DNA from: Durusdinium trenchii
Taxonomy: Eukaryota; Sar; Dinophyceae; Suessiales; Symbiodiniaceae
Reading direction: 5' to 3'
Length of the DNA stretch: 64,000 nt
NCBI GenBank assembly: GCA_963970005.1
Contig: CAXAMN010028850.1
Location: forward strand, 437,938-501,937
The translations under genes and the position numbers were made by a program. Numbering within the stretch: position 1 is the stretch's first letter; the number at the start of each line of letters is the position of its first letter. A model generated the notes under the pieces. That model searched no databases. It was not told where the DNA came from and was given only the letters and a program-made list of their open reading frames with translations. Shown here in pieces: positions 23,516 to 35,396 of this stretch.

Positions 23516-24984
23516 TCAACCGCAAGGCCACAACTTCTTGCCATTGGCTTGCCTGGCAGCGTTTGGGTGTATGCGGCGATTGAAAAAAGAAACCGGCGGA
23601 AGGGAAGAGTTTCTACAGTAATGACCGAAAAGCCACGTGTTGCCATATTTCAACATGTTGTGCTTCGTGAAAACATGCCCATTCGATGTCATGGATGCCA
23701 GCGCCTCTTGACATGAAACAGCTGCCGCTGCAAAAGTGATATCATCAGATCGCACACCTGACACAAGAAGCCAAGTGAGCGGGATTTGCACAAGTGAAAC
23801 TGACATCCACAGGTGAAAGCTATGCTACTCCGACATCCAGATGCAGGTGTAGTTTCATCGGATACTACTCCACAAATCTCTGGTCCCGAGTCATCACACA
23901 CCTGCCCCGCACCGAATGCACTGCTCTGGCCTTTCATCCGGCTTAGGAGGTCCAGCGCCGCGAGCCATTTCTGTTGACATGCCATTAACGCTGCGTTGTG
24001 GCCAGAAGTGGTGGTGCTGATGCGCTTGTGCCTTGCCTGGAGCTGCAGACTTTGTGCACATTCAAGGACCATCAAGTATGATTTAGAGTAGAAGGGCTTG
24101 AGCAGTTCAAATCTAGCACCTAGTGCTTAGTACAGTGCCAAATGTAGTAGTGGCAGTAGCAGTAGCATTTGCAGCAGCAGCACCAGCAGTAGCAGTAGCA
24201 GTAGCAGTAGCAGTAGTAGTAGCAGCAGCAGTAGCAGCAGCAGCAGTAGTAGTAGCAGTAGTAGTAGTAGATGATGTAGCAGTAGAAGTAGAAGTAGAAG
24301 TAGAAGTAGTAGTAGTAGTAGTAGTACTAGTAGTAGTAGTAGTAGTAGTAGTCATCGCCGCCGGCGTCGTCGTGGTGGTGGTGGTGAACGTATAGGTTGC
24401 ATTGTTGCATCCCAATCATCCCAAATCTCAATGTTGATGTCCAACCATGTCCAACATCCCCAACCTCCGCCAAGAAGAAGTTGGCGTTGTCCCAATCGAG
24501 TGAATGCTGAAAAGCGCCCAAGAGGGTTGCGAAGCCAATAACATCTCCATGGAGCTGAAGGATCTCTGTCGTCTTTCTGAAGTGTAGTACTTCTCTCCAC
24601 CGTTGACCTTAGCAACAGGGACCCCTCGCACTCAAGACTTGCCGGCACTTGATCTGGTCTAAGCAGTGAGAAAAAGCTTGTTCCAGAAAGCGACATCATG
24701 TCATGTGCATGTCTGGCCTGCACCAGCAGCACTCATCACAGAATTGAAGCTGATAGAGGTCGGCTTGCTTAGACCACAAATCTCTTCAAGCAGCTGCATG
24801 GCCCTCGGCCACTGAGCACTTGCTTCGGCTGCTGTGATGGCACTATTGAAGCTAATGACATCTCGAGAGCCCAATCGGCCCAAGCTCCAAATGGCCATCT
24901 GCCATCTTCCCTGCCCTGCAGCATGGATGATTGCATTGTGCCCTCGCAAGCTCAGGTCTAAGCTCTTCTGTGAGACCTCTTCAC
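23516..24984 (-). CDS. PPR protein A (5' incomplete)
   Basis: Exons 24984-24718, 24607-24465, 24036-23913 and 23757 to about 23516 join in phase (GC, GT, GT donors; AG|G acceptors). The product is a run of pentatricopeptide repeats, each with the N-x-A/S-I helix and a W-x-x-A-L second helix: HNAIIHAAGQGRWQMAIW, SFNSAITAAEASAQWPRAMQ, SFNSVMSAAGAGQRWREVL across the first junction, GFATLLGAFQHSLDW, HNAALMACQQKWLAALDLL, and DDITFAAAAVSCQEAL. PPR proteins bind single-stranded RNA in mitochondria or plastids for editing, splicing or stability. The start exon, and any transit peptide, lies above 24984 and was not found; the 3' end after CQEALASMTSNG is uncertain. Intron 2 contains a long AGT/AGC trinucleotide tract. 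Confidence 0.72.
24137..24363. repeat. AGT/AGC trinucleotide tract
   Basis: About 75 trinucleotides, mostly AGT, AGC and AGA. It lies in the intron of PPR gene A between exons ending at 24465 and starting at 24036. The long Val/Ala or Thr frames across it are artefacts of the repeat. Confidence 0.95.
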
Positions 24985-25507
24985 CTTCAAAATCGGCAAC
25001 ACTGCTTTCGCGCTCAGTAACTCATAGACACTTCACCAACAACGTGCAACCAACAAAGGAAGGGAAGGAGAGAGGGAGAGACAGATTGACGCTAAAGGAG
25101 AAATCCCATGAAATCAGAAACCGCCCAAATCGCCCACTGCGAGACATCAAACACGACATCGCCCGCCTAGAGCAACAGCGTGAAGCCAAGAGCCACAAGT
25201 CATCGCCGCGTTGCCCGCAGCAGAGTCCGCCTGTACTTGCCATCGATGGAGGTCAGTGAAAAGCCGAAGTGCCAGCAGCCAACAACCAGCTTCTACAGCC
25301 TGACGCGCTCACTGACAACTGATTTTGATGTTCCACACTGGGGGAGGTTGCTAAACAGCTATAGTTGCTACAAACAATGCCAATGGAGTACATGTCATTG
25401 AGTGATGCGTGTTTTGCTGACAATTGTTAGTTCCAAGGGCCAGTTTGCTGGGGTTGCGAGCATCCCATTGGACATATCAATTCTATGCAGGAGTTTCATG
25501 GAGAAAA

Positions 25508-25618
25508 GCTTCTTGTTACTAGTAGTAAGGCCCTTGCTCCTAGTAGCGATGCCAGGAGCCCCTAGTAGCGTCCTTGCTCGTAGTACTAGTAGCGATGCCA
25601 GGAGCCCCTAGTAGCGCT
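25508..25618. repeat. CTAGTAG-core dispersed repeat, copy 3
   Basis: Units of the CCTAGTAGCGATGCCAGGAG type alternate with CCTTGCTCCTAGTAG units. It lies between PPR genes A and B. One frame spells LLLVAMPGAPSS. Confidence 0.9.
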
Positions 25619-25933
25619 CCATGGTTTGCAACCAGATCTCGTTCCTTCGGATTTCTTCGGACCGATTCGTCCGCCCTCACATGCGTCGGTCGAGTTGGAT
25701 CTTGTCGGTCCCGTGACGTCGACATCTTCACGATGTCTGCGGCACCCGGTCCCGACATCTGCGGCTAGGACACGTCTGGCAAGGCAACTGTAGCAGTCAA
25801 ACTCACCTCGGTGTGTTTCCAGCGGACATGCCGCATGCCATCGCATGCCGCATGCCCTCACCACCAAACTATGCCATAACACCTGAACACCACAGGCCCA
25901 TTCTGTTCCGCTCAGCTTTACAAAATCATGCGG

Positions 25934-26113
25934 CTAGGCGCCATAGATGGCTCCAAGCTTGACCGAACCATCACCTGCCAGCTCGGGTTCAAGCCCAGAA
26001 GTCTCTACCCTTCTGGCACCGGCACCAACTGCAACTGGCTTTGCAATGGATTCCCAGGTCCGATATCCGCACATGCATGACCAAAGGTATACATAATTAA
26101 ATACATGACATAG

Positions 26114-26150
<37 letters not shown>

Positions 26151-28694
26151 CATACAGAAAAGTCTCACTTTGCTACATCTTTGCTCTCTCCACCTGGAGG
26201 AGAGCACTGCTCCGCTGCCACGAAGATGAAGCAACCCCAGATGACATGGCAGCATTGTAGGCCTCGGAGACTTACAATACTCACACGTGCCTGCACCTGC
26301 CTGGTGTCGAGAATTGCCTCTCGCATGTCAGTGATGCTGTGATGCTTGGTTGAACGCAAAGGCCTTCAAGCTGAATCTTCTCAGCTCAATCCAAAACCTT
26401 TGGAACAAAAGGAAGGCCCCTTCTTGGAGATCGCAGGTTCAAACAAGCGCGACAAGGCTGGTTCCAAAGGAGCGAATGGTCGACCCTGCGACGCCAAGCG
26501 GCCCAAACTCCAGCAGATCTCCAGTTGCTCAAGGAAGTCAAAGCAAATCTCCAGCAGGACCCCTTCTCATAAGCACTGCATACCTGCTTTGCGAACAGGC
26601 ATTCATTTTGAGAACATGCCCCATTTCTCTGGAAGGTATGTGTAAAGAAGTTGATCTTCAGTGCACTTGGTCTGCACCAGCCTGGGAAACTTTGGTTCCA
26701 GCCCCAGCATCGAACTTCAGAGAAAAATCAGCATAAACTGAGGACTCCATGAACCCCAAAACCGCACAACTTCAATCCAAGCGACAAGATTCACTGAGGC
26801 ACTGTCCAGCTGCAGCCCAAGTTGAGCTGCGTCACCCAGAACCTCCAGGGCAGAAAACCAGGCGGCTGCCCTGTTGCATGCACCGGCAGCGGCATTGTAG
26901 CAAATGACATTCGGCCGTAAACCTAGCAGCGAAAAAGCGAACAAATCAGCAAAAGCTACTAGTAACAAGTGCCTTACTGGTAGTAACAAGAAGCTACTAG
27001 GGGCTCCTGGCATTGCTACTAGTAACAAGAAGCTACTAGTAACAATGATTGACGTCACGGTCTCCTTCCTTTCTTTGCCCATGCGCTGGTATGCTGTACA
27101 TGCTTCCAGGTGGGAACTTGGTATGACTCCGATTGTGTGTCGCGCGAGGCAACCCCCCAACCGATATTGTGCTCTCTTGCTCACGCGGCTTTCTAGGTGT
27201 GTCTTCAACTGCTACATCTTCAAATCAAACAAGGGAGGCTTTAGAGTCATCTCAGTTGCTCAAATCATTTAATCCTTCAAGTTATGTTGAAACTCATTGT
27301 AACTCCAAATATCTCCACATGTGAATCTTGAAACAACAAGTTCCTGATTGCTGCAGCTGTTAGGAGGCCTTCACGACTGTCAACTACCGTTATTAGAGCC
27401 TACCTAGTCAATCCATCGACATCTACAGCACCGGCACCTGCTGGTCTTTCTCTGCGCAGCTGTTGGATGGCTTCCTGCCACAGGTTCCGCTGTCCCAAAA
27501 CAGCCACTGCCACCACCAAGTCCTTGGGAACGATCAGACCCGAAGAGAGCTGTCCCTCCAATCTCGACATATGTCCACACAAGTAATGTTGACCTCTGAT
27601 TAATAAAGGCCCCCAGAATAATATCTTTTTTCTAAGGGAGTGTAGTGGGATATGTTCCCACAGGGGGAGGGGTCGTTGTAGTGGGATATGTTTGATTGTT
27701 ATAGATTAATGTTTCCCCTTTGGAGTTTGCTGGGATTTAGTCATTTTAGAGGCCTTTGGATTGATATTTATAAAGATTTCTAGTAAAAATCTGGAGATGT
27801 CCATTGAGAACTGGTGATGTTGAAGGCCTTTGGATGCAGATTTCTATTAAATTGTTAGAGATGTCCATTGAGAATTGATGGTTTTGCACGTCTTTGGATG
27901 CAGATTTCTCACATTATTTGCAGGGGGGGGCCTAGAATAATGTCTAGAGAGTTGAAGCTTCAAAAATATGTGGACTGCAGGTTTAAAAGAACTTATCTTT
28001 ATTCATGTTCTTTTCCCATTGATTTGCTGTACTTACCTTCTATTCCTTTACTTTGTTGTGCTGCTGCTCTTGCTGTTCCTGGCGTTGCGGATGTCAATTA
28101 AAAGTTTGAAGGGTCCCATTGAGATTGAATGATTTTGAAGGTCTTTGGATTCAGATGTCCATTGAAATTTTGAAGAGTTCCATTGAGGTTGAATGATTTT
28201 GCAGGTTTTTGGATTCAGAGTTCCATTGAAATCTATATAAAGAGTTCCATTTCCATTTCCACTGATTCCCTATTTATTTTAGCAATTTTAGTATCTAAGT
28301 AATGATTCTAATTGTTTTAGCAATTGATTCGTTTTCTAGCATATAAAATATATATATAGAGATTACTTTAGAGGCCTTGGCTGTTGAAGGGGGAGGGGGT
28401 TGATTAATCAAGAGTTACAGAGTTACTGCCATTGATAAGCCGAATTTCACGCAAAGTTCGTTTCAGTAAATCCCGCTTTCCAAGTTGTTTGACTTGCCCC
28501 ATCCCAGAGTGATGTCCAACCGGCTCCTTTCGGGAAGCCAAAGGAAGCTGCAGGAGATGCTCGGTCGTCGCCAAGAGCTGGGCGACTGGGACCACAGGCT
28601 CCTCCGGCTCCGCGGCGCGACGAAGGTCTGCCAGAAGCTCCTGGGCAAAACGGAATAAGCAAGCATCCCCGCAGACCAGGGCCATGGTTGGCAT
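25934..28694 (-). CDS. PPR protein B
   Basis: The ATG at 28694 opens exon 1 (MPTMALVCGDACLFRFAQEL, then a Leu-rich helical region; end near 28450 uncertain). Following exons are 27555-27438, 26922-26786, 26583-26503, 26262-26194 and about 26009-25934. The joins restore PPR motifs: KDLVVAVAVLGQRNLWQEAI, then RERPAG/LRPNVICYNAAAGAC across a GT-AG|GT junction, WFSALEVLGDAAQLG, SVNL/VCSAYEKGSCWRFAL across the next, and AYNAAMSSGVASSSWQRSS. Donors used are GT and GC, with a possible GA before the last exon. The protein is short for a PPR (about 250 residues), so a missed exon is likely, particularly in the 900-bp first intron. It probably acts in an organelle on RNA. A CTAGTAG repeat sits in the intron after exon 2. 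Confidence 0.65.
26955..27046. repeat. CTAGTAG-core dispersed repeat, copy 4 (in a PPR B intron)
   Basis: Units such as GCTACTAGTAACAAG and GCTACTAGGGGCTCCTGGC run in the opposite orientation to copies 1-3. They lie inside the intron between exons ending at 27438 and starting at 26922. Confidence 0.9.
27600..28400. other. AT-rich intron of PPR gene B
   Basis: Contains imperfect direct repeats of about 50-60 bp with the phrase GGCCTTTGGAT/GTCTTTGGATTCAGA plus TCCATTGA(G/A), at least five times between 27745 and 28230. No exon is visible. Confidence 0.5.
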
Positions 28695-29169
28695 GCTTCA
28701 ATATGCTTCATCTTGAAAGTTGGGAGATTTCAGGAACTATCAATATCAATTCAGTGGAAGAGAAGCACACATATATTTGATTCTATCAGTGTTACATTGA
28801 CCATCGTTGATCTCCAGTTGCACTCCAGCACACAAAGCTCTTTTGGCCCTCAGCGTGCAAGGTCCTTTTGTATTGGTATTTGGACTTTGGAATTTGAAGG
28901 CATGCATTTTAGAGAAAATTGTTTTAGATATTTTTGAAGATTAGGAGATGGATTGTGCTCTACCCGAGCCAAGGTTCGCCCTGGCACGGGTGCCTATGAA
29001 CCTTGTGTACATACAGCAGAGCTGGCCTATGAAACAAAAGCTTCCGTCCATGCACTGCAAACGGTCCGACGGAAATGCCTTGAGAAGCTGGTGCGGCCTC
29101 AAGATACTTTAATGCACCATGACATGGTGCCGTCCCTCGGTCACGTGCATTCCACGCCCTTCAGGCCAC

Positions 29170-30555
29170 TCAAGTTTCTTCCGGAGGGTAAAAACCGCCC
29201 AGGAGCTGAACGGCTTTGGAGTGGAAGGCCTCTCGGACCACCGTGCCGCCCATGATCTTACGGTTGGGACTGCTCTTCCTATCTGCACGGCCATGCAGCA
29301 CACGCCAATTGTCCAGGATCAGCATCTGCCCCTGTGAGATTGGAACCTCCACTTCAAACTCTGAACCGTGGATCATCTCGTTCCACAGCAGGTATGCGTC
29401 ATACCATTCCTGAAACACCTCATAGGGCACCGTGCTTGGGGTTCGAAAGACCTCATTGAATTGAAGACGGATCAAGTTGCCCTGCGCATCTGTTTGGATG
29501 ATCGGGCTCCTTGTAGCGAGCAGCATGGATTGAGTCCCTTGCTGTGACGAGTCGACCCGCGACTTCACAAAATCTCGCTCTTGGCAGTTCCCATACCGCG
29601 TCAGCTTCTGGAAAGCCTGTGGGTGTCTCTCCCTCAATGCTTCAGCGACTGCATATCCATCGACCAAGGTATTCACACCACTACCTTCCACATAGTTCAC
29701 CACCAAAACCAAGGCAGGAATGCCATGCGCAGGGACTGATTGGTCCGTGTGATTGTGGAGGCGCTTTTCCTGAGCATAGCTGACACTTACAGCACCAGCC
29801 TTCTTTTGGATCACCCAATTCGGCTCCTCTCGAGCTGGGTCCTTTTGCATACCCCCAAGGCAATGATTCACAAAGTCCAGCAAAATGCTAGAATCCTGAG
29901 AGTGCGGCACATTGTCTAGGATAACAACACCGTGCTCCATGACAGCCTGCATCATCTCCAAGTTTGCAGAGTCCGAATGCCTCACCGTGTGGAAGTTCCG
30001 ATGCTCAAACTGATCAGTGACCCCTTGGTTCTTCCAAAGCTTCTTCAGGCAAAGATCTGGTGCTGGTGCTCTCGAGAAGCCTGAATAGCCTCGAAGCCAA
30101 TGAAAGTCTTCATTGCGGGGATGATGGCGCTGGCCCTCCAGCACCTTCCCTGCAACAGGTGCATACATCCTCAAGAAGCCACTGGAAAAGTGGCTCATGC
30201 CTTCCCCAAGTTGAGGATCACCTTTCCAAGCTACTTCCAGGCCATCCTCGCAGAGTCTCAGCTCCTCGACTTCCCCACTGCTGTGACGCCCCTCGGGTGA
30301 GAAAGCGATTTTGTCAAGGTACCTCTCACCAGCCTGTTGAGAAACCACCACGGCATCTCTGCACGAATCCCGGAGCCAGCGGCCATGCAACTCAAAGGCA
30401 GAGCCATCTCCGAATCCTACACGGATCTGCTTTCCAGCATTTAGAATGGATGCTGTCACGCACTTGGCTCCATCAAAGGGGGCCACTGCAGCATGCACAG
30501 CTGCCACTGTCGACTTGTGAGCTCTTCCCACTCGAAAAGACCGGCACACCCTCAT
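29170..30555 (-). CDS. Gamma-butyrobetaine / trimethyllysine dioxygenase-like (TauD family), intronless
   Basis: A single uninterrupted frame of 461 residues from ATG 30555; the open frame extends 17 codons further up, but only to a GTG. The chosen N terminus (MRVCRSFRVGRAHKS) is Arg-rich and looks like a mitochondrial presequence. The N-terminal domain carries the WLRDSC signature of BBOX1/TMLHE, but the usual Cys-x-Cys-x2-Cys zinc set is reduced to one Cys (SCRDAVVV). The catalytic domain has HNHTD (Fe ligands H269, D271), VLHGRAD (H421) and a C-terminal Arg in GGTVVREAF that may bind 2-oxoglutarate. Family members hydroxylate gamma-butyrobetaine or trimethyllysine in carnitine synthesis. 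Which substrate is used cannot be read. A 461-codon single exon is odd beside neighbours with 100-200-nt exons. Confidence 0.85.
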   Translation of the reverse strand: MRVCRSFRVGRAHKSTVAAVHAAVAPFDGAKCVTASILNAGKQIRVGFGDGSAFELHGRWLRDSCRDAVVVSQQAGERYLDKIAFSPEGRHSSGEVEELRLCEDGLEVAWKGDPQLGEGMSHFSSGFLRMYAPVAGKVLEGQRHHPRNEDFHWLRGYSGFSRAPAPDLCLKKLWKNQGVTDQFEHRNFHTVRHSDSANLEMMQAVMEHGVVILDNVPHSQDSSILLDFVNHCLGGMQKDPAREEPNWVIQKKAGAVSVSYAQEKRLHNHTDQSVPAHGIPALVLVVNYVEGSGVNTLVDGYAVAEALRERHPQAFQKLTRYGNCQERDFVKSRVDSSQQGTQSMLLATRSPIIQTDAQGNLIRLQFNEVFRTPSTVPYEVFQEWYDAYLLWNEMIHGSEFEVEVPISQGQMLILDNWRVLHGRADRKSSPNRKIMGGTVVREAFHSKAVQLLGGFYPPEET

Positions 30556-30606
30556 TGGCCGACGGGGCTTCTCCTTTGAGCCCAGCTTCAGGACGAAGAC
30601 GTTCAC

Positions 30607-32243
30607 GGGCTACGCAAAGAGTGATGCAAAGCACATGTAATTTATACCTTTATGATACCTTTATGTTGTATAATGTTATACAGTATATATATATAATATA
30701 CATCGTATGTGAGCTTCACAACTTATGAAAACCTCATTGACACGTATTAGTATTAGGTGTAAAAAATGAAAGCACATGCACTCTGGATCAGGCCGAAGCC
30801 TCCCGCCTTCCGACTTCGATGGGCACCAGGCATGGTGCCGGGTCCCAGTGCACCGCGGTCATGTCTGCCATGCCACGAGAAGAATCCGGTGGTGCGCTGC
30901 ACTGAAATCTAAAACCGCAGCCAACGCTGGCGATTGCAAAGCGCAATCTGACTATTCGGCTATTCTGAAATCGGTATACACACAGACAGATTATACATAA
31001 CTATATTATATATATATAACACAATTATACGCTGCATGATGCTGGGCCTGGGGCTTGAGCCGTCGAATGCATGCTGAATGTGTGGCTTGCCAGTGTAGTG
31101 TGCCGCCTGCTCATCCTACTCATTCCCGCAAGGGGAGCCTACGATCTGCCTGGAGAACTGGAGATCGCAACTGTAGGGCACGTGTGCATAATTGAATTCG
31201 ACCATCTCAGGACAACACATGACTCCAGCCATTTTCCACCCGCCTGACACTGCTGGAGGCCATGTGTAGCAGCCCTGAGGCGCATAGAGTTGAGCTGCAG
31301 TCCGCCCGTGTGACCACGCACGGTTGCGAGGGCCGTTGTTGTTGAAAAGTTCCAGCCAAGCCTTTTCCTACCTCTTTTCACCAGTTTCGGGGCGGATAGG
31401 AAGCCGGTCACAAATGTTACGGAGACAATTGCAATCAAGTCCAAAGCCAGCATCAAAGCTCATGACAACAGATCATGTTCATCATGCAGTGCACTTTGTA
31501 CGTCATGCTCCACGAACGCTGCTTCAAGAAAGCCACCCCAGTCAGCCCCGCCTCATGTCCTTGCCATCCACTCCTCGGACAGCTCCGCTCACCGCTCGGA
31601 AGTTGAGGAGCCCTTTTACACAATTCTTTGAGTGTTCTTAGAGCACAAGCGAAGGAGATTTACAACAGAAAACGATTACCGCTCGAGAGGGTTCTGCAAT
31701 TCAGAATGCTCACATGTCACGAGCCTACCAGTTCCCGCAGCATCTGGAGATAGTGTTCCTGTCCACACAGCTGTGGTTAGAAGGCTTCATGTGGGCCCAA
31801 GTACGACGTTTAAGGCCTCTTTGCAAGTTCCAGTCGTGTAGAGTGCCTGGCATGCAGGCTTTGCACGTCACAGCAGCTTCCCACCGTTACAGCAATGCAG
31901 CACCCAAAAGAACATAAAAGAACAAAAGGATACAAAAGGAAGAATCAAGTCAAACAGCACTAGGTCACTAGGACGGATCGCCGGACCCTTCACCGCAAAG
32001 CGTCTCTTGGCATCAAGTGTGACAAGTGACAAGCTAGAACTCAATTATTTCAAACAACGCCTGCGGCGTACTCCGACACAAAATCAGCAAATCAGCAGTT
32101 GTTCAGCCAAACATGAGCCAAACATACAACAAGCTACACGCAAAGCAGGGGGCGGACGCAGCTGCCAAGTTACCTGACGGCGCATGGTGTCTTTGTGACC
32201 CTCGTGAATAGCCAAGCTATGGGAACACACTGCAAATACTTAC
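30607..32243. other. Intergenic, mostly unassigned
   Basis: AT-rich microsatellites at 30680-30705 and 31000-31025. A minus-strand frame from about 31456 begins with a hydrophobic stretch (IAIVSVTFVTGFLSAP) then KLVKRGRKRLGW, and could be an N-terminal exon, but no partner exon was found. Confidence 0.3.
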
Positions 32244-32648
32244 CTAACACTCTGATTCACATCTTCCTCCATGAGCCGTCCACCATCGACCCTCCGCCTC
32301 CTGCTCAGCCACCACCAAATGCCCGCTTCTAGGCAGCACGCTGACCCCATGGGCATCAGCCTTGCGCAACTCATCAGAGATGCTACGGTCCCTCAGGCCT
32401 TGGCTCCAAGGGCGCATGTTTGGGGCCGAGCCCATGTTCTTCCATGGCCCATGAGACGACCAACGCGGCCAAGGCGCGGACGCGTTTAAATCGCAGACCG
32501 TCAAGGCTTGGTTGGCCAGTAGAGCCTTGATGCAATTGAAACTTGCCGTGCACGATGACCGATGAAAATTTTGATCGGTGGGCCCATCCAGGCATCCAAA
32601 CCGCTCTTCTGGTATTCCTGCCAGCTGGGTAGCAAAGCCAGCGGCTGC
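32244..32648 (-). CDS. Coding-like exons, unrecognised
   Basis: Exon from AG|GCAGCC at 32648 reads AGFATQLAGIPEERFG then DGPTDQNFH to a GT donor near 32557. A downstream exon ends VDGGRLMEEDVNQSV at a consensus donor AG|GTAAGT (32244). Both are minus strand. The gene continues below 32244, but later exons were not located. No family recognised. Confidence 0.33.
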   Translation of the reverse strand, partial: AAAGFATQLAGIPEERFGCLDGPTDQNFHRSSCTASFNCIKALLANQALTVCDLNASAPWPRWSSHGPWKNMGSAPNMRPWSQGLRDRSISDELRKADAHGVSVLPRSGHLVVAEQEAEGRWWTAHGGRCESEC

Positions 32649-33119
32649 CTCCAAGGCAATGAAACTGCAGGGTAGTATGGGGAGAACTTCTGATAGGGAA
32701 GGGAAGGTGCCCTAACATGTCTTCCAGCCTGGGTCCAGTTGCATACCTCGCGAGGCCGGCAATACCCACCGAGGGACATCTGAGTCCTGGCAAATCATTA
32801 CCGGAGGCAAAGCCCTTAGCACCTATCCTACAGTCCTACACTACAGTTTGTCGAATTCCACTCAGCACAAAGAAGAGAAAAATAATTAGACCAGCATAGA
32901 CCAAACAGTTTCAGCAATAACATTGTTAAGCGATGCAATGTTGGTGAGAACATTTGCAATTATATACCTATAGCCTCTAGCTGTTTGGGAACGGCACGTG
33001 CACAAAAATGATTGAAAACAACAGTTCCTGATGCCCGAGTCACATGTGAAAAACGAAGGAGGAAATCCGAGGATGATATCAAATTTGAAACACTGGATGC
33101 ATTCATAGCCACACGAAAA

Positions 33120-33440
33120 CATACCTGGACAAGGCGGGGGGATAAAGAAAAAGCGGCGTGGCGAAGCAGCGGACAAGGCCCAGACAAGGCTGTGGCAAAA
33201 GGGCCGACAACGTGGACAAGCAGGACAAACAGACCCGAACAAGGCCCGGCCAAGCAGGCATACAAACCCGGACAAGGCGGCGCGGCCAACAGAACAGACA
33301 AAGCCTGGACTGGACAATGACAACGTAAAATGTTTTGGGAACAAGGGGAGGACAGAGGGTTTGCCAGCGCGGCCTAAGAACAGAAGGACACCAAAAGGAC
33401 AAGGGGGCACAGGGCCGAACAGGACAACACCCGGACACAA
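33120..33440. repeat. Degenerate GGACAAGGC repeat
   Basis: About 15-20 imperfect copies of a 10-20-bp motif (GGACAAGGCC, GGACAAGCAGG, AACAAGGCCCGG). It creates long false open frames on both strands. Confidence 0.7.
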
Positions 33441-35396
33441 GGTTTAAGGGCGCGGCCAGAGACTGTGGCCGGCTCCTTTTTCCTGAGAGAGAATTTGAGC
33501 GTCAATCTGATTGGGGGATAAGACAACAAAACAGATTCCTCTGAACTTATATATGTTGTGTTGTCTATGCGTCCCATTCTTTTCTGCACTTGCCATTAAA
33601 TGGTCTTAAGTCTTGGTGTGTTTTTTCCGTGCTCCTTGAATGTACGAGCTATGCAGAACGCACTCACCAACGCGCAAACTTGGCTTCATTCCCTGCAATC
33701 ACGGCGACTTCAACACCGTGAGACGCTCCTCCAGCCAGCAAACCAACAGCGGGCCAGAAGCCATGTCGCAACATAAGAGCTTTCCAAAGCAACATCTACT
33801 GTAACTCATAACTCAGTAGTCGCACCTGTCAAACTGGTCTACTAGTCTAGGGTTTTGCCGGGTTCGTATCGATGTTACAATTATGATTGTTGCTAATTAT
33901 GATTGTTGTATTTTGTTGACGCTGCTCGGTGAACATGGACAGCGTCATTAGCTGAGTTGTCTATGTTGCTAAACCTCATTAAAGCTTCGATCGACCTGCC
34001 GTCATGCCTGTTCAAGAAGCATGATGATGCTTTGAAAGCAGTTGTGCGCACTGTGAGTTAAACCCATTTGCTTGAACCACAAATTCAGTGCAAGTGCTGC
34101 TAACGCCACTGAGAGAACATCTCCTACTACAAGACCCCTATGGCCCTCAAGCATCAAAGTTTCTCATGAGAACCACCCCACTCAAGCAGAAAACAAAGTA
34201 CAATGGAGGACATCTGTTGGTGGATGGCATAGACAAAGCCATAACAGCTTGCATACCAGCCACCAGCAATGACTCCTGAACTTATCCTCTCTCGAGAGTA
34301 TTGACAAGGTTCACCTTGCAGCAGTAGCACAGCAAACATGGTGTAGACTTGAGAGAAGGGGGTGGACGAAAGGTTGGTAAGCAAGGACGGGTGGGTAGCA
34401 GCAGCAGCAGGAGCAGCAACAGAAGCAGCAAACCAGCAAACCAGAAGACAATGGAAACCATAAGACCCCAAAATCAGGTCCCAGGACTTGCGCAAGAGAC
34501 CCGGGTGCTCCCCATACACCCCTTGATACCCTGCGGTATCGGGTATGAACGGGGTGAACAAAAGAAATGAATGTACGAGGAGCATGCGGCATGATTGTTT
34601 CATGACCACCACTGAACTACAATGTCCCTGTGTGACACGGTCTGATACCTAGTGTCACGCGGATCCCGGCATTTAATTGGCAAAGACAAGACAAGACCAT
34701 CGAAAAAATGCGTCCAATATGTGGCAGCATCTCACTAATCAGATCATTTGGGAGGCCTTCGTCCTTGGGCTAAAGCTAATTGGACTCAGGTTGCCTGAGG
34801 CCACCTTATGACAACATGAATAACAAAGAGAAAGTTTTGAGAAGTCTACCAGGGTGAGAGTCTCGCAGAGTGCAGGGTGGAGAGTGCAAGGTGGAGCTCC
34901 TGGAGTCACGCATAATTACTGCCCACCCCAATTTTTCAGTCTGACGAAGAGTGAAGCTCGGAATGCCGCTGGCAAGACAATGCCTTCTTTGACGGCAAGC
35001 AGTGCCAAGCTATGATCTCAAGTATCCCGTGCGCCGTTTTGACAATCTCTGATCTCATCCTAGGTCCTTATCTTCCGGGAATGTAACCTGAAGCACAGCT
35101 TGCTGTTCTACATGTGCCACCGCTCAGCTCTGCTGCGGCTGTTCAGCAAACACGATGCCTGCCATCAGGAGGCGAGGATTTATTTGGTGACATGAAGCAT
35201 TGTGCAACTGCCCTGCCCCACCCATAAAGCAAATAATCTCCAGCGTACCAGCTCATTAGCCTACAACCCAGCAATTCCGGGACCTTGTTACAAATCTCTT
35301 GGACCCAGGACTTCTTTAGAACAAATATTATAATCCTGGCGCTCACCGTAATAGTAGACCAGCAAACAACGCGGCGGGCAAAATGCAAACGGTAAC
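33441..35396. other. Gene-poor stretch
   Basis: An AGCAGC-rich patch lies at 34395-34440. No exon I can support; a minus-strand frame at 34154-34612 is hydrophobic but has no motif. Confidence 0.35.

Noticed and set aside
24113-24415. Long Thr/Ala or Val-rich open frames on both strands
   Set aside because: Produced by the AGT/AGC trinucleotide tract inside a PPR intron.
32886-33440. 184-codon Cys/Pro-rich frame on the minus strand
   Set aside because: Overlaps a degenerate GGACAAGGC repeat; the other frames are also open, as expected for a repeat.
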